Positions 43,435 through 53,498 are shown, counted from the first letter of the stretch. The stretch: 64,000 bases of DNA from Paenibacillus spiritus (GCF_008710135.1 NZ_VYKK01000015.1:124001-188000), one strand, 5' to 3'. A program made the numbers and translations. Notes: generated by a model from the sequence alone, not told the origin.

Positions 43435-44320
43435 TACAGGAACCGACCGGCTTCTGGCGGCCGGACGCTGCGATCTTCATACCCACACCCAAGCTTCCGA
43501 CGGGATGCAGCCGCCCGCCGAGAATGTGCGTCTGGCGTCCGACCGGGGACTGGCCGCCGTCGCCATTACCGATCATGACACGGTAGCCGGCGTGGCTGAA
43601 GCGCTGGAGACCGGGAAGCGGCTCGGCCTTGCCGTCGTGCCCGGAGTCGAGATCAGCACCCGGGCCGGAGGCAAGGATATCCACATCCTCGGCTACTTTA
43701 TTGATTATGAAGACCCGGTCTTCCTGGAACGGCTGAGAGGGCTGCGGGACACCCGGGCTTCCCGCAACGAGGCCATTCTGGTCCGGCTGCGCGAGCTGGG
43801 CATTCCCGTTACGATGGAAGCGGTACTGCGCGGCATCGGCCGGGAGCTGAAGCCCGACGAGAGTGTCGGACGGCCGCATATCGCCGATGAACTGGTGCGT
43901 CTCGGCGCTGCCCGGGACATGCGGGATGCCTTCGACAAATTCCTCGCCGAAGGTGCGGCGGCCTACGTATCGCCGCCGCGGATCACACCGGCGGAGGCCT
44001 GCCGCTGGATCGCCGAAGCGAAGGGGCGGGCGGTACTGGCGCATCCCGGTCTCTACGGGGACGACGGGTTGGTGCGGGATATTCTGGACCAGGGCGGATT
44101 CGCCGGAATCGAGGCGTATCATTCCGACCACGGGCCTGCCGAGGAGCAGCGCTATCTGGCGCTTGCGGAGGAGTACGGTCTGCTCGTAACCGGCGGCTCC
44201 GATTATCACGGTGCCCGGGGCGGCGTAATCTTCCACGGCGAGCTCGGCAGCGTGACGGTAGATGCGGGCGTGCTGGAGAAGCTGGCGGGGGGCCGGAGCG
44301 AAGACAGCCGGATGGCCTGA
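43427..44320 (+). CDS. PHP-domain phosphoesterase
   Basis: A 297-residue cytoplasmic protein of the PHP family, likely a trinuclear-metal nuclease or nucleotidase of the YciV/RNase AM type. Metal ligands are visible in order: DLHTHTQASDG near residue 17-27, TDHDTV near 49, EIST near 76, AHPGLY near 210, YHSDHG near 236 and GGSDYHG near 263. It probably acts on small 3',5'-bisphosphates or short RNA; this is from family knowledge. AAGGAGGAG precedes the ATG. The gene overlaps the LysR stop, and its 3' end is in a 40-bp duplication. Confidence 0.86.
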   Translation: MNNTGTDRLLAAGRCDLHTHTQASDGMQPPAENVRLASDRGLAAVAITDHDTVAGVAEALETGKRLGLAVVPGVEISTRAGGKDIHILGYFIDYEDPVFLERLRGLRDTRASRNEAILVRLRELGIPVTMEAVLRGIGRELKPDESVGRPHIADELVRLGAARDMRDAFDKFLAEGAAAYVSPPRITPAEACRWIAEAKGRAVLAHPGLYGDDGLVRDILDQGGFAGIEAYHSDHGPAEEQRYLALAEEYGLLVTGGSDYHGARGGVIFHGELGSVTVDAGVLEKLAGGRSEDSRMA

Positions 44321-44370
44321 AGCTGCAGTGGGCCGGAGCGAAGACAGTCGGGTGGCCTGAAGCTGCGGCG
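44291..44370. repeat. 40-bp imperfect tandem duplication at the end of the PHP gene
   Basis: 44291-44330 and 44331-44370 match at 36 of 40 bases (GGCCGGAGCGAAGACAG starts both). The first copy includes the gene's stop codon. The rest of the 44321-44580 interval holds only a terminator. Confidence 0.9.
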
Positions 44371-44489
44371 GGCCGGCGGCTCCCGAGACGACAGTCACCG
44401 GGGCTTCGCGGCATCCGGCGCTGCACTGCGCGTGATAAATGTAGGTCAGGGCCGCTTCAGCGAGATGCGGACCGAAGGGAGGGGGTCCC

Positions 44490-44543
44490 AACCCAAAGAG
44501 CAGCCGCCTGTTAGACAGGGCGGCTGCTCTTTGGGTTTTTTTG
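44490..44543 (+). terminator. Intrinsic terminator of the LysR-PHP pair
   Basis: AACCCAAAGAGCAGCCGCC pairs with GGCGGCTGCTCTTTGGGTT (44490-44508, 44519-44537) around a 10-base loop, then seven T. No T-run is present on the minus-strand side. Confidence 0.92.
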
Positions 44544-44580
44544 CCGGAAGGAGGCAGCGGGGCGATGAACGCCCGGGAAG

Positions 44581-46419
44581 TCAGCTTCGCAGCGCGCTCG
44601 GCAGCGCTCTGATCCGGTCTTCATCGGGAGTGACATAGAGCGTCTTCTGGCGGTCATAGATGACAAAGCCCGGTTTGGAGCCGTTCGGCTTGCGGACATA
44701 ACGGATCAGCGTGCTGTCCACCGGAACGCTGCTCGACTGCTTGGCCTGGCTGAAGTAGGCGGCAAGCTGAGCCGCTTCCTCCAGTGTGGCATCGCCAAAG
44801 CTCTCGCTGCGGATGACTACGTGGGAGCCGGGGATATCCTTCGTATGCAGCCACGTATCGTTCGGACCGGCGAGCCGGTTCGTCAAATACTCGTTCTGGA
44901 GATTGTTCTTGCCGACATAGATCTCGATTCCTTCCGACGAGGTGAAGACCTGAAGCGTCGGCCGGGACGGCTTTTTCTTCTTCTTGCCTTTCTTGCTTCG
45001 GTCCCGCAGATAGCCGCCGGAGACAAGCTCGTCGCGGATCTCTTCGATGTCGTTCAGGGACGCATGATCCAGCTGCTGAAGCAGGCTCTCCATATAAGTG
45101 ATCTCCTCGCGGGTCAGAGCGGTCTGCTCGTCAATGACGGCGAGGCTGTTCTTGTACTTGTTGTACTTCTTGAAGTAGCGCTGCGCATTGTCCGAGGGCG
45201 TCAGCAGCGGATCGAGCGGAATGTCGATCTCCGCCTGGTTCTCGTCGTAATAATTGACCAGCCGGGCTTCGCGGTCGCCCTTCTTGAGCGCGTGCAGCGA
45301 AGCGAAGATCAGTTCGCCGTAAATCCGGTAACGGTCGGCGTCCTGCGCCTCTTCCTGATCCTGGCGAAGCTTGTCGAGCTTCTTCAGGTTCTTGCTCCGT
45401 TCATTGGACAGGAAGCGGATCAGATCGCTGACGCGCTGCTTCACGGTGTCGCGCTCGGCTTTGTCGCCGTAGTAGTCCTCCATGCAGGCGCTGATCGTCG
45501 GGTAGCGTTTGGTCTCTCCTTCGAACAGACTCAAGGGAACCGCCGAGAAGATCGGCTTGCCCTTCGTATTGAAGCCCGTCTTCGGGGTGAAGACGGAGGC
45601 GCGCACAAGAGAGAAGGTGGCTTCAAAAGCGTCCGCCAGCGCCTCCGCGGTCCGGAACTCCGACCGGCGAACCATGTCCTGCGCGATCAGGGGGCTGATC
45701 CCGCTGAACGACGCGACGATCCAGCCGGCCGGATCGTCCAGAGGGGAAGGCGCCGCGGTCGCAGCTTCAGCCGGGCTTCCGGCCGGCTCGCGTCCGGCTG
45801 ACTCCGCCTCTTGCCCGCTTGCGGATTCGTCCCCGCCGACTTGAGCGGCGGCCGCTTGCGCCGCCTGACGAAAGAGCCCGGCGAACTCCTCCCGGCTCGT
45901 CTCCAGCGGGTTCCGCTTATGCTGGCGCGGCGGCTCTGTGTAGGCAAAGCCGGGCATTACGATCCGGTAGCTGCTGATCGCGGGGGTGACATGATGAATT
46001 CCGTCGATAATCGTTCCGGTCGCAGCGTCGGTCAGAATCAGGTTGCTGTGCCGGCCCATCAGCTCGATAATGAGGATCTTCGCAGATACGTCTCCCAGCT
46101 CGTCGCGCTGGCGGATGCGCATATGAATGATCCGCTCGAGCCCGATCTGCTCCACGCTCTCAATGACGCCGCCTTCGCAGTGCTTGCGCATCAGCATGCA
46201 GAACATCGGCGCTTCCGAAGGATTGATACCCTGGCGCTCCGTGAAATGAACGCGGGGATAGGTCGGGTTGGCGGACAAGAGCAGTCTGCCTCCTCCGGCT
46301 CCCCGCAGGGTGAAGACCAGATCATGGTCGCTGGGTTGATATATTTTGCTGATCCGCTGCCCCGTGCAGGCTTGAAGCTCGCTGACGATGGCGCGGGTTA
46401 CGATGCCGTCAAGTGCCAT
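44581..46419 (-). CDS. rqcH: RqcH/NFACT protein (Rqc2 homolog), ribosome quality control
   Basis: A 612-residue protein that, in bacteria, binds stalled 50S subunits and adds Ala tails to stuck nascent chains. The NFACT-N domain starts MALDGIVTRAIVSELQACTGQ and continues MFCMLMRKHCEGG; the NFACT-R domain holds IEIYVGKNNLQNEYLT and WLHTKDIPGSHVVIRS. A coiled-coil middle lies between. The Asp-Arg pair needed for tRNA binding reads Glu95-Arg96 here. Length exceeds the usual 570 by an Ala/Glu/Gly-rich insertion near residues 187-215. It diverges from yloB, as in B. subtilis. Confidence 0.92.
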   Translation of the reverse strand: MALDGIVTRAIVSELQACTGQRISKIYQPSDHDLVFTLRGAGGGRLLLSANPTYPRVHFTERQGINPSEAPMFCMLMRKHCEGGVIESVEQIGLERIIHMRIRQRDELGDVSAKILIIELMGRHSNLILTDAATGTIIDGIHHVTPAISSYRIVMPGFAYTEPPRQHKRNPLETSREEFAGLFRQAAQAAAAQVGGDESASGQEAESAGREPAGSPAEAATAAPSPLDDPAGWIVASFSGISPLIAQDMVRRSEFRTAEALADAFEATFSLVRASVFTPKTGFNTKGKPIFSAVPLSLFEGETKRYPTISACMEDYYGDKAERDTVKQRVSDLIRFLSNERSKNLKKLDKLRQDQEEAQDADRYRIYGELIFASLHALKKGDREARLVNYYDENQAEIDIPLDPLLTPSDNAQRYFKKYNKYKNSLAVIDEQTALTREEITYMESLLQQLDHASLNDIEEIRDELVSGGYLRDRSKKGKKKKKPSRPTLQVFTSSEGIEIYVGKNNLQNEYLTNRLAGPNDTWLHTKDIPGSHVVIRSESFGDATLEEAAQLAAYFSQAKQSSSVPVDSTLIRYVRKPNGSKPGFVIYDRQKTLYVTPDEDRIRALPSALRS

Positions 46420-46641
46420 GATTGCTTAATCTCCCGTCCTTGAAGTTAAAATTGCTTCCTCTATGATGCCATACTTCCCGGTTCGGACGCAAAGAGGGAG
46501 GCGAAGCGCTGCCGTTCCTGGTTTCCGGGACGGGGTGATAATTGCGGACGACCCCGAATACATTAGGTCATGAACGGGTGGAAAAGCTGTCGGTCCGCTT
46601 CCCTGGCGAAGCGGATACAGAAATGACCGGGAGGGGAACGA

Positions 46642-49518
46642 TTGTCCATGGAACACACAAGTTGGCACCGGCTGGGAAGAGAGGAGCTGCTGGCGCATTT
46701 TAACGTAACGCCCCAGGGCGGACTGAGTGAAGAGGAAGCCGGGAGAAGGCGCGAGGACAGCGGGTACAATGAGCTCTCGGAAGGAGAACGGCTGTCGCCG
46801 TTCACCCTGCTGCTCAACCAATTCAAGGATTTCATGGTGCTGGTGCTGATGGGAGCCACCCTGGTGTCCGGCCTGCTCGGCGAATATCTGGATGCCGTTA
46901 CCATCATCGCCATCATCATTCTGAACGGTATTCTCGGATTTGTTCAGGAATTCCGGGCGGAACGCTCGCTGCGGGCGCTGAAGCAGCTGTCGGCTCCGAC
47001 GGCCAAAGTGGTGCGCGGCGGCGAGAGCCGGCATGAAGCGGCGAGGATGCTGGTGCCGGGCGATATTGTCCTCCTGGAGAGCGGCGACCGGGTGCCCGCC
47101 GATGTGCGCTGGCTGGAATGCAGCAGCCTGTACACGGAGGAGTCCGCACTGACGGGCGAGTCGCTTCCCGTATCCAAGCATTCGGAGCCGATCGCCGCTG
47201 AAGAAGTGCCGCTCGGCGACCAGAAGAATATCGGCTTCATGGGGACGATGGTTACCCGCGGAACGGGCCGGGCCATCGTCGTGCGAACCGGGATGGATAC
47301 GGAGATGGGGAAGATCGCGGACCTCATCCAGAGCACGGAATCCCAGGAGACGCCGCTGCAGCGGCGTCTGGAGCAGCTCGGCAAAATCCTGATCTACGTC
47401 TCGCTCGTTCTCACTGTCGTGGTCGTTCTGGCAGGCATTCTGCACGGCCAGCCGGCTACCGGCATGTTCCTGGCCGGTGTCAGTCTCGCGGTCGCCGCCA
47501 TTCCCGAAGGGCTGCCGGCCATCGTCACGATTGCCCTGGCGCTGGGCGTGCAGCGCATGATCAAGCGCGGCGCTATCGTCCGCAAGCTCCCTTCAGTGGA
47601 GACGCTGGGCTGCGCTTCTGTCATCTGCTCCGACAAGACCGGAACGCTGACGCAGAACAAGATGACGGTAACGCGGGTATGGACGGGCGGCCGGATGATG
47701 GAGGTTACGGGAGAAGGCTATGCGCCGGTCGGAACGGTTACCGACAAGGGCAGACCGGTAGAGCTCAAGCATGACCAGAGCCTGCGGCGGGTGCTCCAGA
47801 TCGCCGCGCTCTGCAACAATGCCGAGATTGTGGAGACCGAGGCCGGGAACAAGGCCAAGTCCAAGGCCAAGCGCAAGAGCAAAAAGAGCGGGAACAGCGA
47901 TGGAGAGGAGGGCGCCGAGGCGGTCCATTCCGGAGAGAAGGTATGGACGCTCAAGGGCGACCCCACCGAAGGCGCGCTCACCGCGCTGTCGGCCAAGATG
48001 GGGCTGACGGCCGGCCATCTGGCCCAGACCTTTACCCGCGAGAAGGAGTTCCCGTTCGATTCCGAACGGAAGCTGATGTCGGTCATTGTCCGGCATCCGG
48101 GAGGCCGGATGGTCTGCGCCAAAGGCGCGCCCGATGTGCTGCTCGGCCGCTGCGCCTATATGCTGTGGGAAGGCCAGGTGGTACCCTGCACGCCGACGCT
48201 CCGCCAGAAAGTGCTGGAAGCGAACGAGGGCATGGCTTCGGGCGCGCTCCGGGTGCTCGGGCTGGCTTTTCGAGAACTTCGCTCCGGCGAGAAGAGCGAG
48301 ACCGACAAGGAGACGGAATCCCAGCTCGTCTTCGCGGGTCTGACCGGCATGATCGATCCGCCCCGGCGCGAAGTGCGTGACGCCATAGCCGTCACCCGCC
48401 GGGCAGGGATCAAGACGGTGATGATTACCGGCGACCATGGAACGACCGCCGAAGCCATTGCCCATCAGCTGGGCATCATTCAGCGCGCCGGTTCCGTTCT
48501 GACCGGAGCCCAGCTGTCGCGCATGGACGATGATGAGCTGGATAAAATGAGCGACCATGTCTATGTGTACGCCCGGGTCTCCCCCGAGCACAAGCTGCGG
48601 ATTGTGAAATCCTTGCAGCGCGGCGGACATGTGGTGGCCATGACCGGAGACGGGGTCAACGATGCGCCGGCGATCAAGGCGGCCGACATCGGCATTGCGA
48701 TGGGCATTACAGGCACAGACGTAACCAAGGAAGCGTCTGCGCTTGTCCTCGGAGACGACAACTTCTCGACGATTGTCGCGGCGATTGAGGAAGGCCGAAG
48801 CATCTACGAGAATATCCGGAAGTTCATCCGCTATCTGCTGGCCTCCAATGTCGGCGAAATCCTGACGATGTTCTTCGCCATGATGCTCGGTCTGCCGCTG
48901 CCGCTGGTCCCCATCCAGATTCTGTGGGTCAATCTCGTCACGGACGGACTCCCGGCGATGGCGCTCGGCGTGGATCAGCCCGAGAAAGACCTGATGGAAC
49001 ACAAGCCGCGCGGCTCCAGAGAGAACATCTTTGCCCGGCGGCTGGGCTGGAAGATTATCAGCCGCGGCTTTCTGATCGGCCTGTGCACCTTGGGCGCCTT
49101 CTGGCTGACCTTGCGCTCCGATCCCGGCGATCCCGCTCGGCTGATGCAGGCGCAGAGCGTAGCCTTCGCCACCCTGGTGCTGGCCCAGCTCATCCATGTG
49201 TTCGACTGCCGCAGCTCCCGCTCGGTGTTCCACCGCAATCCCTTCCAGAACAAATACCTGGTGCTCGCCGTGCTGTCCTCGGTGCTGCTCATGCTGGCCG
49301 TCATGTATATCCCGGCCATGCAGCCGATCTTCAAGACGGTGCCGCTCGGATTCCGCGACCTCGCCCTGAGCTTCGTCGCCGCCGGGATTCCGACCTTCCT
49401 CATGGGAGCGGGCAGCGTATGGAGCGGCAACCGGTTGAAGCGCCGCCATGCCGGAAGCGGGCGCAGCGGAGGCAGCGGAACCAGACCGCAGGCGAAAAGT
49501 ACAAAAATTTCGGCATAA
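46642..49518 (+). CDS. yloB: Ca2+-transporting P-type ATPase (YloB/PMCA-like)
   Basis: A 958-residue ATPase exporting Ca2+. It has about 10 TM helices. Motifs: TGES in ALTGESLP, the phospho-Asp in DKTGTLTQN at residue 331, KGAPDVLL in the nucleotide domain, TGDHGTT, and [22 protein letters not shown]. Cation-site segments are [10 protein letters not shown] and [14 protein letters not shown]. An extra Lys/Ser/Glu-rich, low-complexity insertion (about 403-435) lies in the nucleotide domain. The TTG start at 46642 is favoured by GGAGG 7 bases upstream; an ATG two codons later is possible. It diverges from rqcH. Confidence 0.92.
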   Translation: MSMEHTSWHRLGREELLAHFNVTPQGGLSEEEAGRRREDSGYNELSEGERLSPFTLLLNQFKDFMVLVLMGATLVSGLLGEYLDAVTIIAIIILNGILGFVQEFRAERSLRALKQLSAPTAKVVRGGESRHEAARMLVPGDIVLLESGDRVPADVRWLECSSLYTEESALTGESLPVSKHSEPIAAEEVPLGDQKNIGFMGTMVTRGTGRAIVVRTGMDTEMGKIADLIQSTESQETPLQRRLEQLGKILIYVSLVLTVVVVLAGILHGQPATGMFLAGVSLAVAAIPEGLPAIVTIALALGVQRMIKRGAIVRKLPSVETLGCASVICSDKTGTLTQNKMTVTRVWTGGRMMEVTGEGYAPVGTVTDKGRPVELKHDQSLRRVLQIAALCNNAEIVETEAGNKAKSKAKRKSKKSGNSDGEEGAEAVHSGEKVWTLKGDPTEGALTALSAKMGLTAGHLAQTFTREKEFPFDSERKLMSVIVRHPGGRMVCAKGAPDVLLGRCAYMLWEGQVVPCTPTLRQKVLEANEGMASGALRVLGLAFRELRSGEKSETDKETESQLVFAGLTGMIDPPRREVRDAIAVTRRAGIKTVMITGDHGTTAEAIAHQLGIIQRAGSVLTGAQLSRMDDDELDKMSDHVYVYARVSPEHKLRIVKSLQRGGHVVAMTGDGVNDAPAIKAADIGIAMGITGTDVTKEASALVLGDDNFSTIVAAIEEGRSIYENIRKFIRYLLASNVGEILTMFFAMMLGLPLPLVPIQILWVNLVTDGLPAMALGVDQPEKDLMEHKPRGSRENIFARRLGWKIISRGFLIGLCTLGAFWLTLRSDPGDPARLMQAQSVAFATLVLAQLIHVFDCRSSRSVFHRNPFQNKYLVLAVLSSVLLMLAVMYIPAMQPIFKTVPLGFRDLALSFVAAGIPTFLMGAGSVWSGNRLKRRHAGSGRSGGSGTRPQAKSTKISA

Positions 49519-49584
49519 AATCAATAGCATTGTCCCGCTCCTTGCGGTATGCTGTTTGCAGTTTACTGAAGGAGTGGTCGATTC

Positions 49585-50421
49585 ATGGAATTCACCAAAA
49601 TGCACGGACTCGGCAATGATTTTATCGTCGTCTTCGGGGAACGCGAGCTTCCGGACGATGCGCCGGAGCTGGCCGTCAAGCTCTGCAACCGGAATTTCGG
49701 CATCGGGGCCGACGGGCTGGTCTATATTCTTCCTTCCGGGATCGGCGACTTCAAGATGCGGATCATCAACTCCGACGGTTCGGAAGCGGAGCAGTGCGGC
49801 AACGCCATCCGCTGCGTCGCGAAATATGTATATGACCACGGGCACGTAGCCTCCGACCGCATCGTAATCGAGACGATCGGGGCGGGCGCCCAGAAGGTCA
49901 GCCTATCCGTCAAGGACGGGCGCGTGGAGACGGTAACGGTGGATATGGGAGAGCCGGTCCTGTCCGGTCCGCAGATTCCGGTCGCCGTTGACGCCGAGCC
50001 TGTTCTGGGGCAGCCGATTGAGGCGAACGGCCGCGAGTTCCGGTTCACGGCTGTATCTATGGGCAATCCGCACTGCGTGATCTACGTCGAGGATGCGGTC
50101 AGCTTCGATCTTGAAGCCTTCGGTCCTCCGCTGGAGACGCATCCGCTCTTTCCCCGCAAGGTCAATGTGGAGTTCGCAACCGTCCGGGACCGGGAGAGCA
50201 TCGATATGCGGGTCTGGGAACGCGGCGCCGGACCGACGCTGGCCTGCGGAACGGGAGCCTGCGCAACCCTCGTCTCTTCGGTTCTGAACGGACTTGCGGA
50301 ACGCAGCGCCCGGGTCAGTCTGAAGGGCGGCGACCTGCATATCCGCTGGAGCGAGGAAGACAACCACGTCTACATGACCGGTCCGGCAGAAGCGGTCTTC
50401 ACCGGTACGGTGGAGGTCTGA
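49585..50421 (+). CDS. dapF: Diaminopimelate epimerase
   Basis: A 278-residue cytoplasmic enzyme that converts L,L- to meso-diaminopimelate for lysine and peptidoglycan. The two catalytic Cys are in SEAEQCGNAIRC (about residue 73) and LACGTGAC (about residue 217). The N-terminus is the usual KMHGLGNDFIVV. Length is normal. It follows yloB by 66 bases with AAGGAG, and a terminator follows it. In B. subtilis this gene lies elsewhere; its placing within the ylo cluster differs. Confidence 0.96.
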   Translation: MEFTKMHGLGNDFIVVFGERELPDDAPELAVKLCNRNFGIGADGLVYILPSGIGDFKMRIINSDGSEAEQCGNAIRCVAKYVYDHGHVASDRIVIETIGAGAQKVSLSVKDGRVETVTVDMGEPVLSGPQIPVAVDAEPVLGQPIEANGREFRFTAVSMGNPHCVIYVEDAVSFDLEAFGPPLETHPLFPRKVNVEFATVRDRESIDMRVWERGAGPTLACGTGACATLVSSVLNGLAERSARVSLKGGDLHIRWSEEDNHVYMTGPAEAVFTGTVEV

Positions 50422-50465
50422 ACCCCCTGCCGGAGAGACCGTCGCCGGAGGGAGCGGCGAAGAGC

Positions 50466-50499
50466 AAGCGGGCTTCGGGGAACCGAAGTCCGCTTTTTT
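50466..50499 (+). terminator. Intrinsic terminator of dapF
   Basis: AAGCGGGCTTCGG with CCGAAGTCCGCTT (one wobble) around GGAA, then TTTTTT. Confidence 0.9.
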
Positions 50500-50642
50500 G
50501 GCGCGTAAAAGCCAAAGAATCGCCAATTTGGCTCCTGAATGGCAGGAAGATGAAGACAATCGTGCATTTTCCGCCAATCTCTTATCGAAGCTGCCGATTT
50601 GTGTTACATTTATAAAAATCCAAAGTCAGGGGAGGCGTCGAC

Positions 50643-52514
50643 GTGAAGCCGGATTTGCGCAAAGCCTGGGAGAGCGGCATACTGGTCGGAGACGGTGCGA
50701 TGGGCACCTTTTTGTACAATATGGGGTTCCCGGTGGGAATCTCTTATGAAGAACTCAATCTGACGCGCCCCGAGGTGATTCGGGATGTGCACAGAAGCTA
50801 TATGGAAGCCGGCGCTCAGGTGCTGGAGAGCAATACGTATTCCGCGAATGAGGACAAGCTGTCGAAGTTCGGGCTGGAATCGGGCGTAGAGGCGATCAAC
50901 CGGGCGGGCGTCCGCATTGCGCGGGAAGCGGCCGGCGAGACGGGCTATGTAGTCGGAGCCGTCGGTTCCATCCGCGCCGGCAAGCGGGCGAATCTCTCGG
51001 CTGCCGAGCTTAAGCGCCTGTTCGGGCGGCAGATCGGAGCGCTGCTGGAGGAGGAGCCCGACGGGATTCTGCTGGAGACGTTCTATGACGTGGAGGAGCT
51101 TCACCTGGCGCTGAGAACGGTGCGGAAGCTGAGCGCTCTTCCGGTGATCTGCCAGCTGGCCGTGGACGAGACGGCGATGACGCTGGACGGGCTGACGCTG
51201 CCCGAAGCTTTCCGGATTCTGCAGGAGGACGGGGCCGACATGATCGGCTTCAACTGCCGGACGGGACCGATCGGCATCAAGCGTTCGCTCGGTACGCTTC
51301 AGGGCCAGCTGGAAGTGCCAGTCTCCGTCTATCCGAATGCCGGCGTCGCCGATTATGTGGACGGCCAGTACCGGTACGGAGCCTCCCCGGAATATTTCGG
51401 AAGCATGGCGACTGCCTTCGCCGATCTGGGCGCCCGTCTGATCGGCGGCTGCTGCGGAACGACGCCCGCGCATATTGCGGAGATCGCGGCGGCGCTGACG
51501 GACTACGAGCCGCGGCCCCTTCCGGAACCCGCTGCGTCGCCCGAGCGGGACCGGATTCGGATTCAGGAGCCGGCTGAGGAAGAAGGCGGAGATGGCGGAG
51601 AACCGACGCTGGTCGATCTGGTCCGGGAGCGGCATACGGTCATTGTGGAGCTGGACCCGCCCCGCGATCTCGACATCTCCCGGTTCCTGGACGGGGCCGA
51701 GGCGCTCCGCCGGGCCGGAGCGGACGCGCTGACGCTGGCCGACAACTCGCTGGCCGTCACGCGTATGAGCAATATGGCGCTCGGCGCCATTGCGCTTCAG
51801 AAGACCGGTCTGCGGCCCCTGATTCATATCGCCTGCCGGGACCGCAATCTGATCGGCACCCAGTCCCATCTCATGGGCTTTGACGCCCTGGGCATCGACC
51901 ATGTGCTGGCCGTTACGGGAGATCCGGCCCGGTTCGGCGATCTGCCGGGCTCCAGCTCGGTCTATGATCTGACGTCTTTTGAGATTATCCGGATGATCAA
52001 ACAGCTGAACGACGGAATTTCCTTCTCGGGCAAACCGCTGAAGCAGCGCGCCAATTTCGTGATCGGCGCAGCGTTCAACCCCAACGTGAAGCATTTGAAC
52101 AAGGCCGTGGAACGGCTGGAGAAGAAGATTGCCTCCGGCGCCGACTATATTATGACCCAACCGGTCTACGATCCCGAGCTCATCGGCCGTATCGCCGATG
52201 CGACCGCCCATCTGAATGTGCCGATCTTTCTGGGCATCATGCCGCTCGCCAGCGGCCGCAATGCCGAGTATCTGCACAATGAGGTCCCGGGCATCCAGCT
52301 CTCGGACGAGGTTCGCCGGAGAATGGCGGGGCTTGAGGGCGAAGCCGGACGGGCGGAGGGCGTCGCCATTGCCAAGGAGCTTCTGGACGAAGCCATGAAG
52401 CGGTTCAACGGCATTTATCTGATGACGCCGTTCATGTTCTATGAGATGAGTGCGGAGCTGCTGCAGCATGTATGGACCAAGACGGGGCGCCGATTGTCCC
52501 CCTTGTTTCGCTAG
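50643..52514 (+). CDS. Fused homocysteine S-methyltransferase / methylenetetrahydrofolate reductase
   Basis: A 623-residue fusion for the last steps of methionine synthesis, like B. subtilis YitJ. The N-terminal methyltransferase half (about 1-300) shows the opening GDGAMGTFLYNMG, and the zinc Cys residues in FNCRTGP and GGCCGTTPAHI. A linker (about 301-325) leads to the FAD-dependent reductase barrel (about 326-615: VIVELDPPRDLDISRFLDG, GDPARFGDLPG, QPVYDPELI). GTG follows GGGGAGG by 7 bases. Unlike yitJ of B. subtilis, I see no S-box (SAM riboswitch) in the 220 bases upstream. Confidence 0.92.
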   Translation: MKPDLRKAWESGILVGDGAMGTFLYNMGFPVGISYEELNLTRPEVIRDVHRSYMEAGAQVLESNTYSANEDKLSKFGLESGVEAINRAGVRIAREAAGETGYVVGAVGSIRAGKRANLSAAELKRLFGRQIGALLEEEPDGILLETFYDVEELHLALRTVRKLSALPVICQLAVDETAMTLDGLTLPEAFRILQEDGADMIGFNCRTGPIGIKRSLGTLQGQLEVPVSVYPNAGVADYVDGQYRYGASPEYFGSMATAFADLGARLIGGCCGTTPAHIAEIAAALTDYEPRPLPEPAASPERDRIRIQEPAEEEGGDGGEPTLVDLVRERHTVIVELDPPRDLDISRFLDGAEALRRAGADALTLADNSLAVTRMSNMALGAIALQKTGLRPLIHIACRDRNLIGTQSHLMGFDALGIDHVLAVTGDPARFGDLPGSSSVYDLTSFEIIRMIKQLNDGISFSGKPLKQRANFVIGAAFNPNVKHLNKAVERLEKKIASGADYIMTQPVYDPELIGRIADATAHLNVPIFLGIMPLASGRNAEYLHNEVPGIQLSDEVRRRMAGLEGEAGRAEGVAIAKELLDEAMKRFNGIYLMTPFMFYEMSAELLQHVWTKTGRRLSPLFR

Positions 52515-52531
52515 AAGGAATCCATTACAAT
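52503..52531 (+). promoter_or_regulatory. Possible promoter for yicC and the downstream ylo genes
   Basis: -35 TTGTTT at 52503-52508, a 17-base spacer and -10 TACAAT at 52526-52531; the -35 overlaps the end of the previous gene. Confidence 0.45.
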
Positions 52532-52552
52532 AGTGTAACGGATGTGATGCCG

Positions 52553-53437
52553 ATGTCATTTAGCATGACCGGATTCGGTCAATCCACAAGGAAATTCGGC
52601 GGTTTTACCCTGCGTTTTGAATTGAAATGCGTCAACCACCGCTACTGCGAAGTGCTGTTCCGCATGCCAAGAGAGTGGGCAAGGCATGAGGACGGACTGC
52701 GCAAGCTGGTTCAGCGTGAGATAGCCCGGGGACGGGTGGACGTCAGCATTGCCGCCGATGCGGACGAGCAGAGCGCCGGACCGGTATTGAACGAGCCGCT
52801 TGTCCGCGCCTATCTGGCCGCTGCCGAACGGCTCCGTTCCGGCTTCGGCCTTCCCGGCGACCTTACGCCGGGAGAACTGCTTCGCCTTCCCGGGGTAATG
52901 GAAGGACAAGACCGTTCCTCGGTCCTTCAGGGAGAGGCGTTTGAGACCGTGCTTCGCGACGGGCTGGAAGAGAGCCTTCGGGAGCTGGTCGCGATGCGGG
53001 CAAGAGAAGGGCGTTTTTTGTCGGAAGAGATGCTCCGCAGACTGGAAGTTCTGGAGCGGCATCTGGACGAATTGGCGGCGCTGGCGCCGTCCGTTCCGGA
53101 GGAATACCGTGACAGGCTGAGGAACCGGCTGCAGGAGCTGAGTGAAGGCGTGTTCCCCTTTGACGAGCAACGGTTTAACATGGAGGTCGCTCTATTCGCG
53201 GACCGCAGCAGCATTGATGAGGAGCTCGTACGGCTGCGAAGCCATACCGGACAATTCCGGGATCTGCTTGAGGGCGGCGGTCCCTCGGGCCGCAAGCTGG
53301 ATTTTCTCGTTCAGGAGATGAACCGGGAAGCCAATACGATCGGCTCGAAGAGCAGCCGTCTGGAGATTACGAACCGGGTTCTTGATATCAAGAACGAGCT
53401 GGAGAAGATCCGCGAGCAGGCTGCCAATCTGGAGTAG
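52553..53437 (+). CDS. yloC: YicC/YloC family endoribonuclease
   Basis: A 294-residue soluble protein of the YicC family. It starts MTGFGQSTRKFGGFTLRFELKCVNHRYCEV and ends with the highly conserved GRKLDFLVQEMNREANTIGSKS block. Family members are metal-dependent RNases with roles in RNA decay (YicC in E. coli, YloC in B. subtilis). The start is set at the second of two close ATGs (52553), with only a weak GGATGTG upstream, so 52547 is possible. It is the first gene of the yloC-remA-gmk-rpoZ series. Confidence 0.92.
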   Translation: MSFSMTGFGQSTRKFGGFTLRFELKCVNHRYCEVLFRMPREWARHEDGLRKLVQREIARGRVDVSIAADADEQSAGPVLNEPLVRAYLAAAERLRSGFGLPGDLTPGELLRLPGVMEGQDRSSVLQGEAFETVLRDGLEESLRELVAMRAREGRFLSEEMLRRLEVLERHLDELAALAPSVPEEYRDRLRNRLQELSEGVFPFDEQRFNMEVALFADRSSIDEELVRLRSHTGQFRDLLEGGGPSGRKLDFLVQEMNREANTIGSKSSRLEITNRVLDIKNELEKIREQAANLE

Positions 53438-53498
53438 CGGCTTTTTGCCGGCGCACGAATGAATCAAGAGTCAACCATATGGGGGGAACAACCGGAAC

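Noticed and set aside
47593..49845. A 750-codon open frame antisense to yloB and dapF
   Set aside because: It runs through two real genes with strong motifs and has Arg/His/Gln-rich composition typical of antisense shadows.
50610..52559. A 649-codon antisense frame to the MetH/MetF fusion
   Set aside because: Same reason: mirror of a well-supported gene, no own signals.
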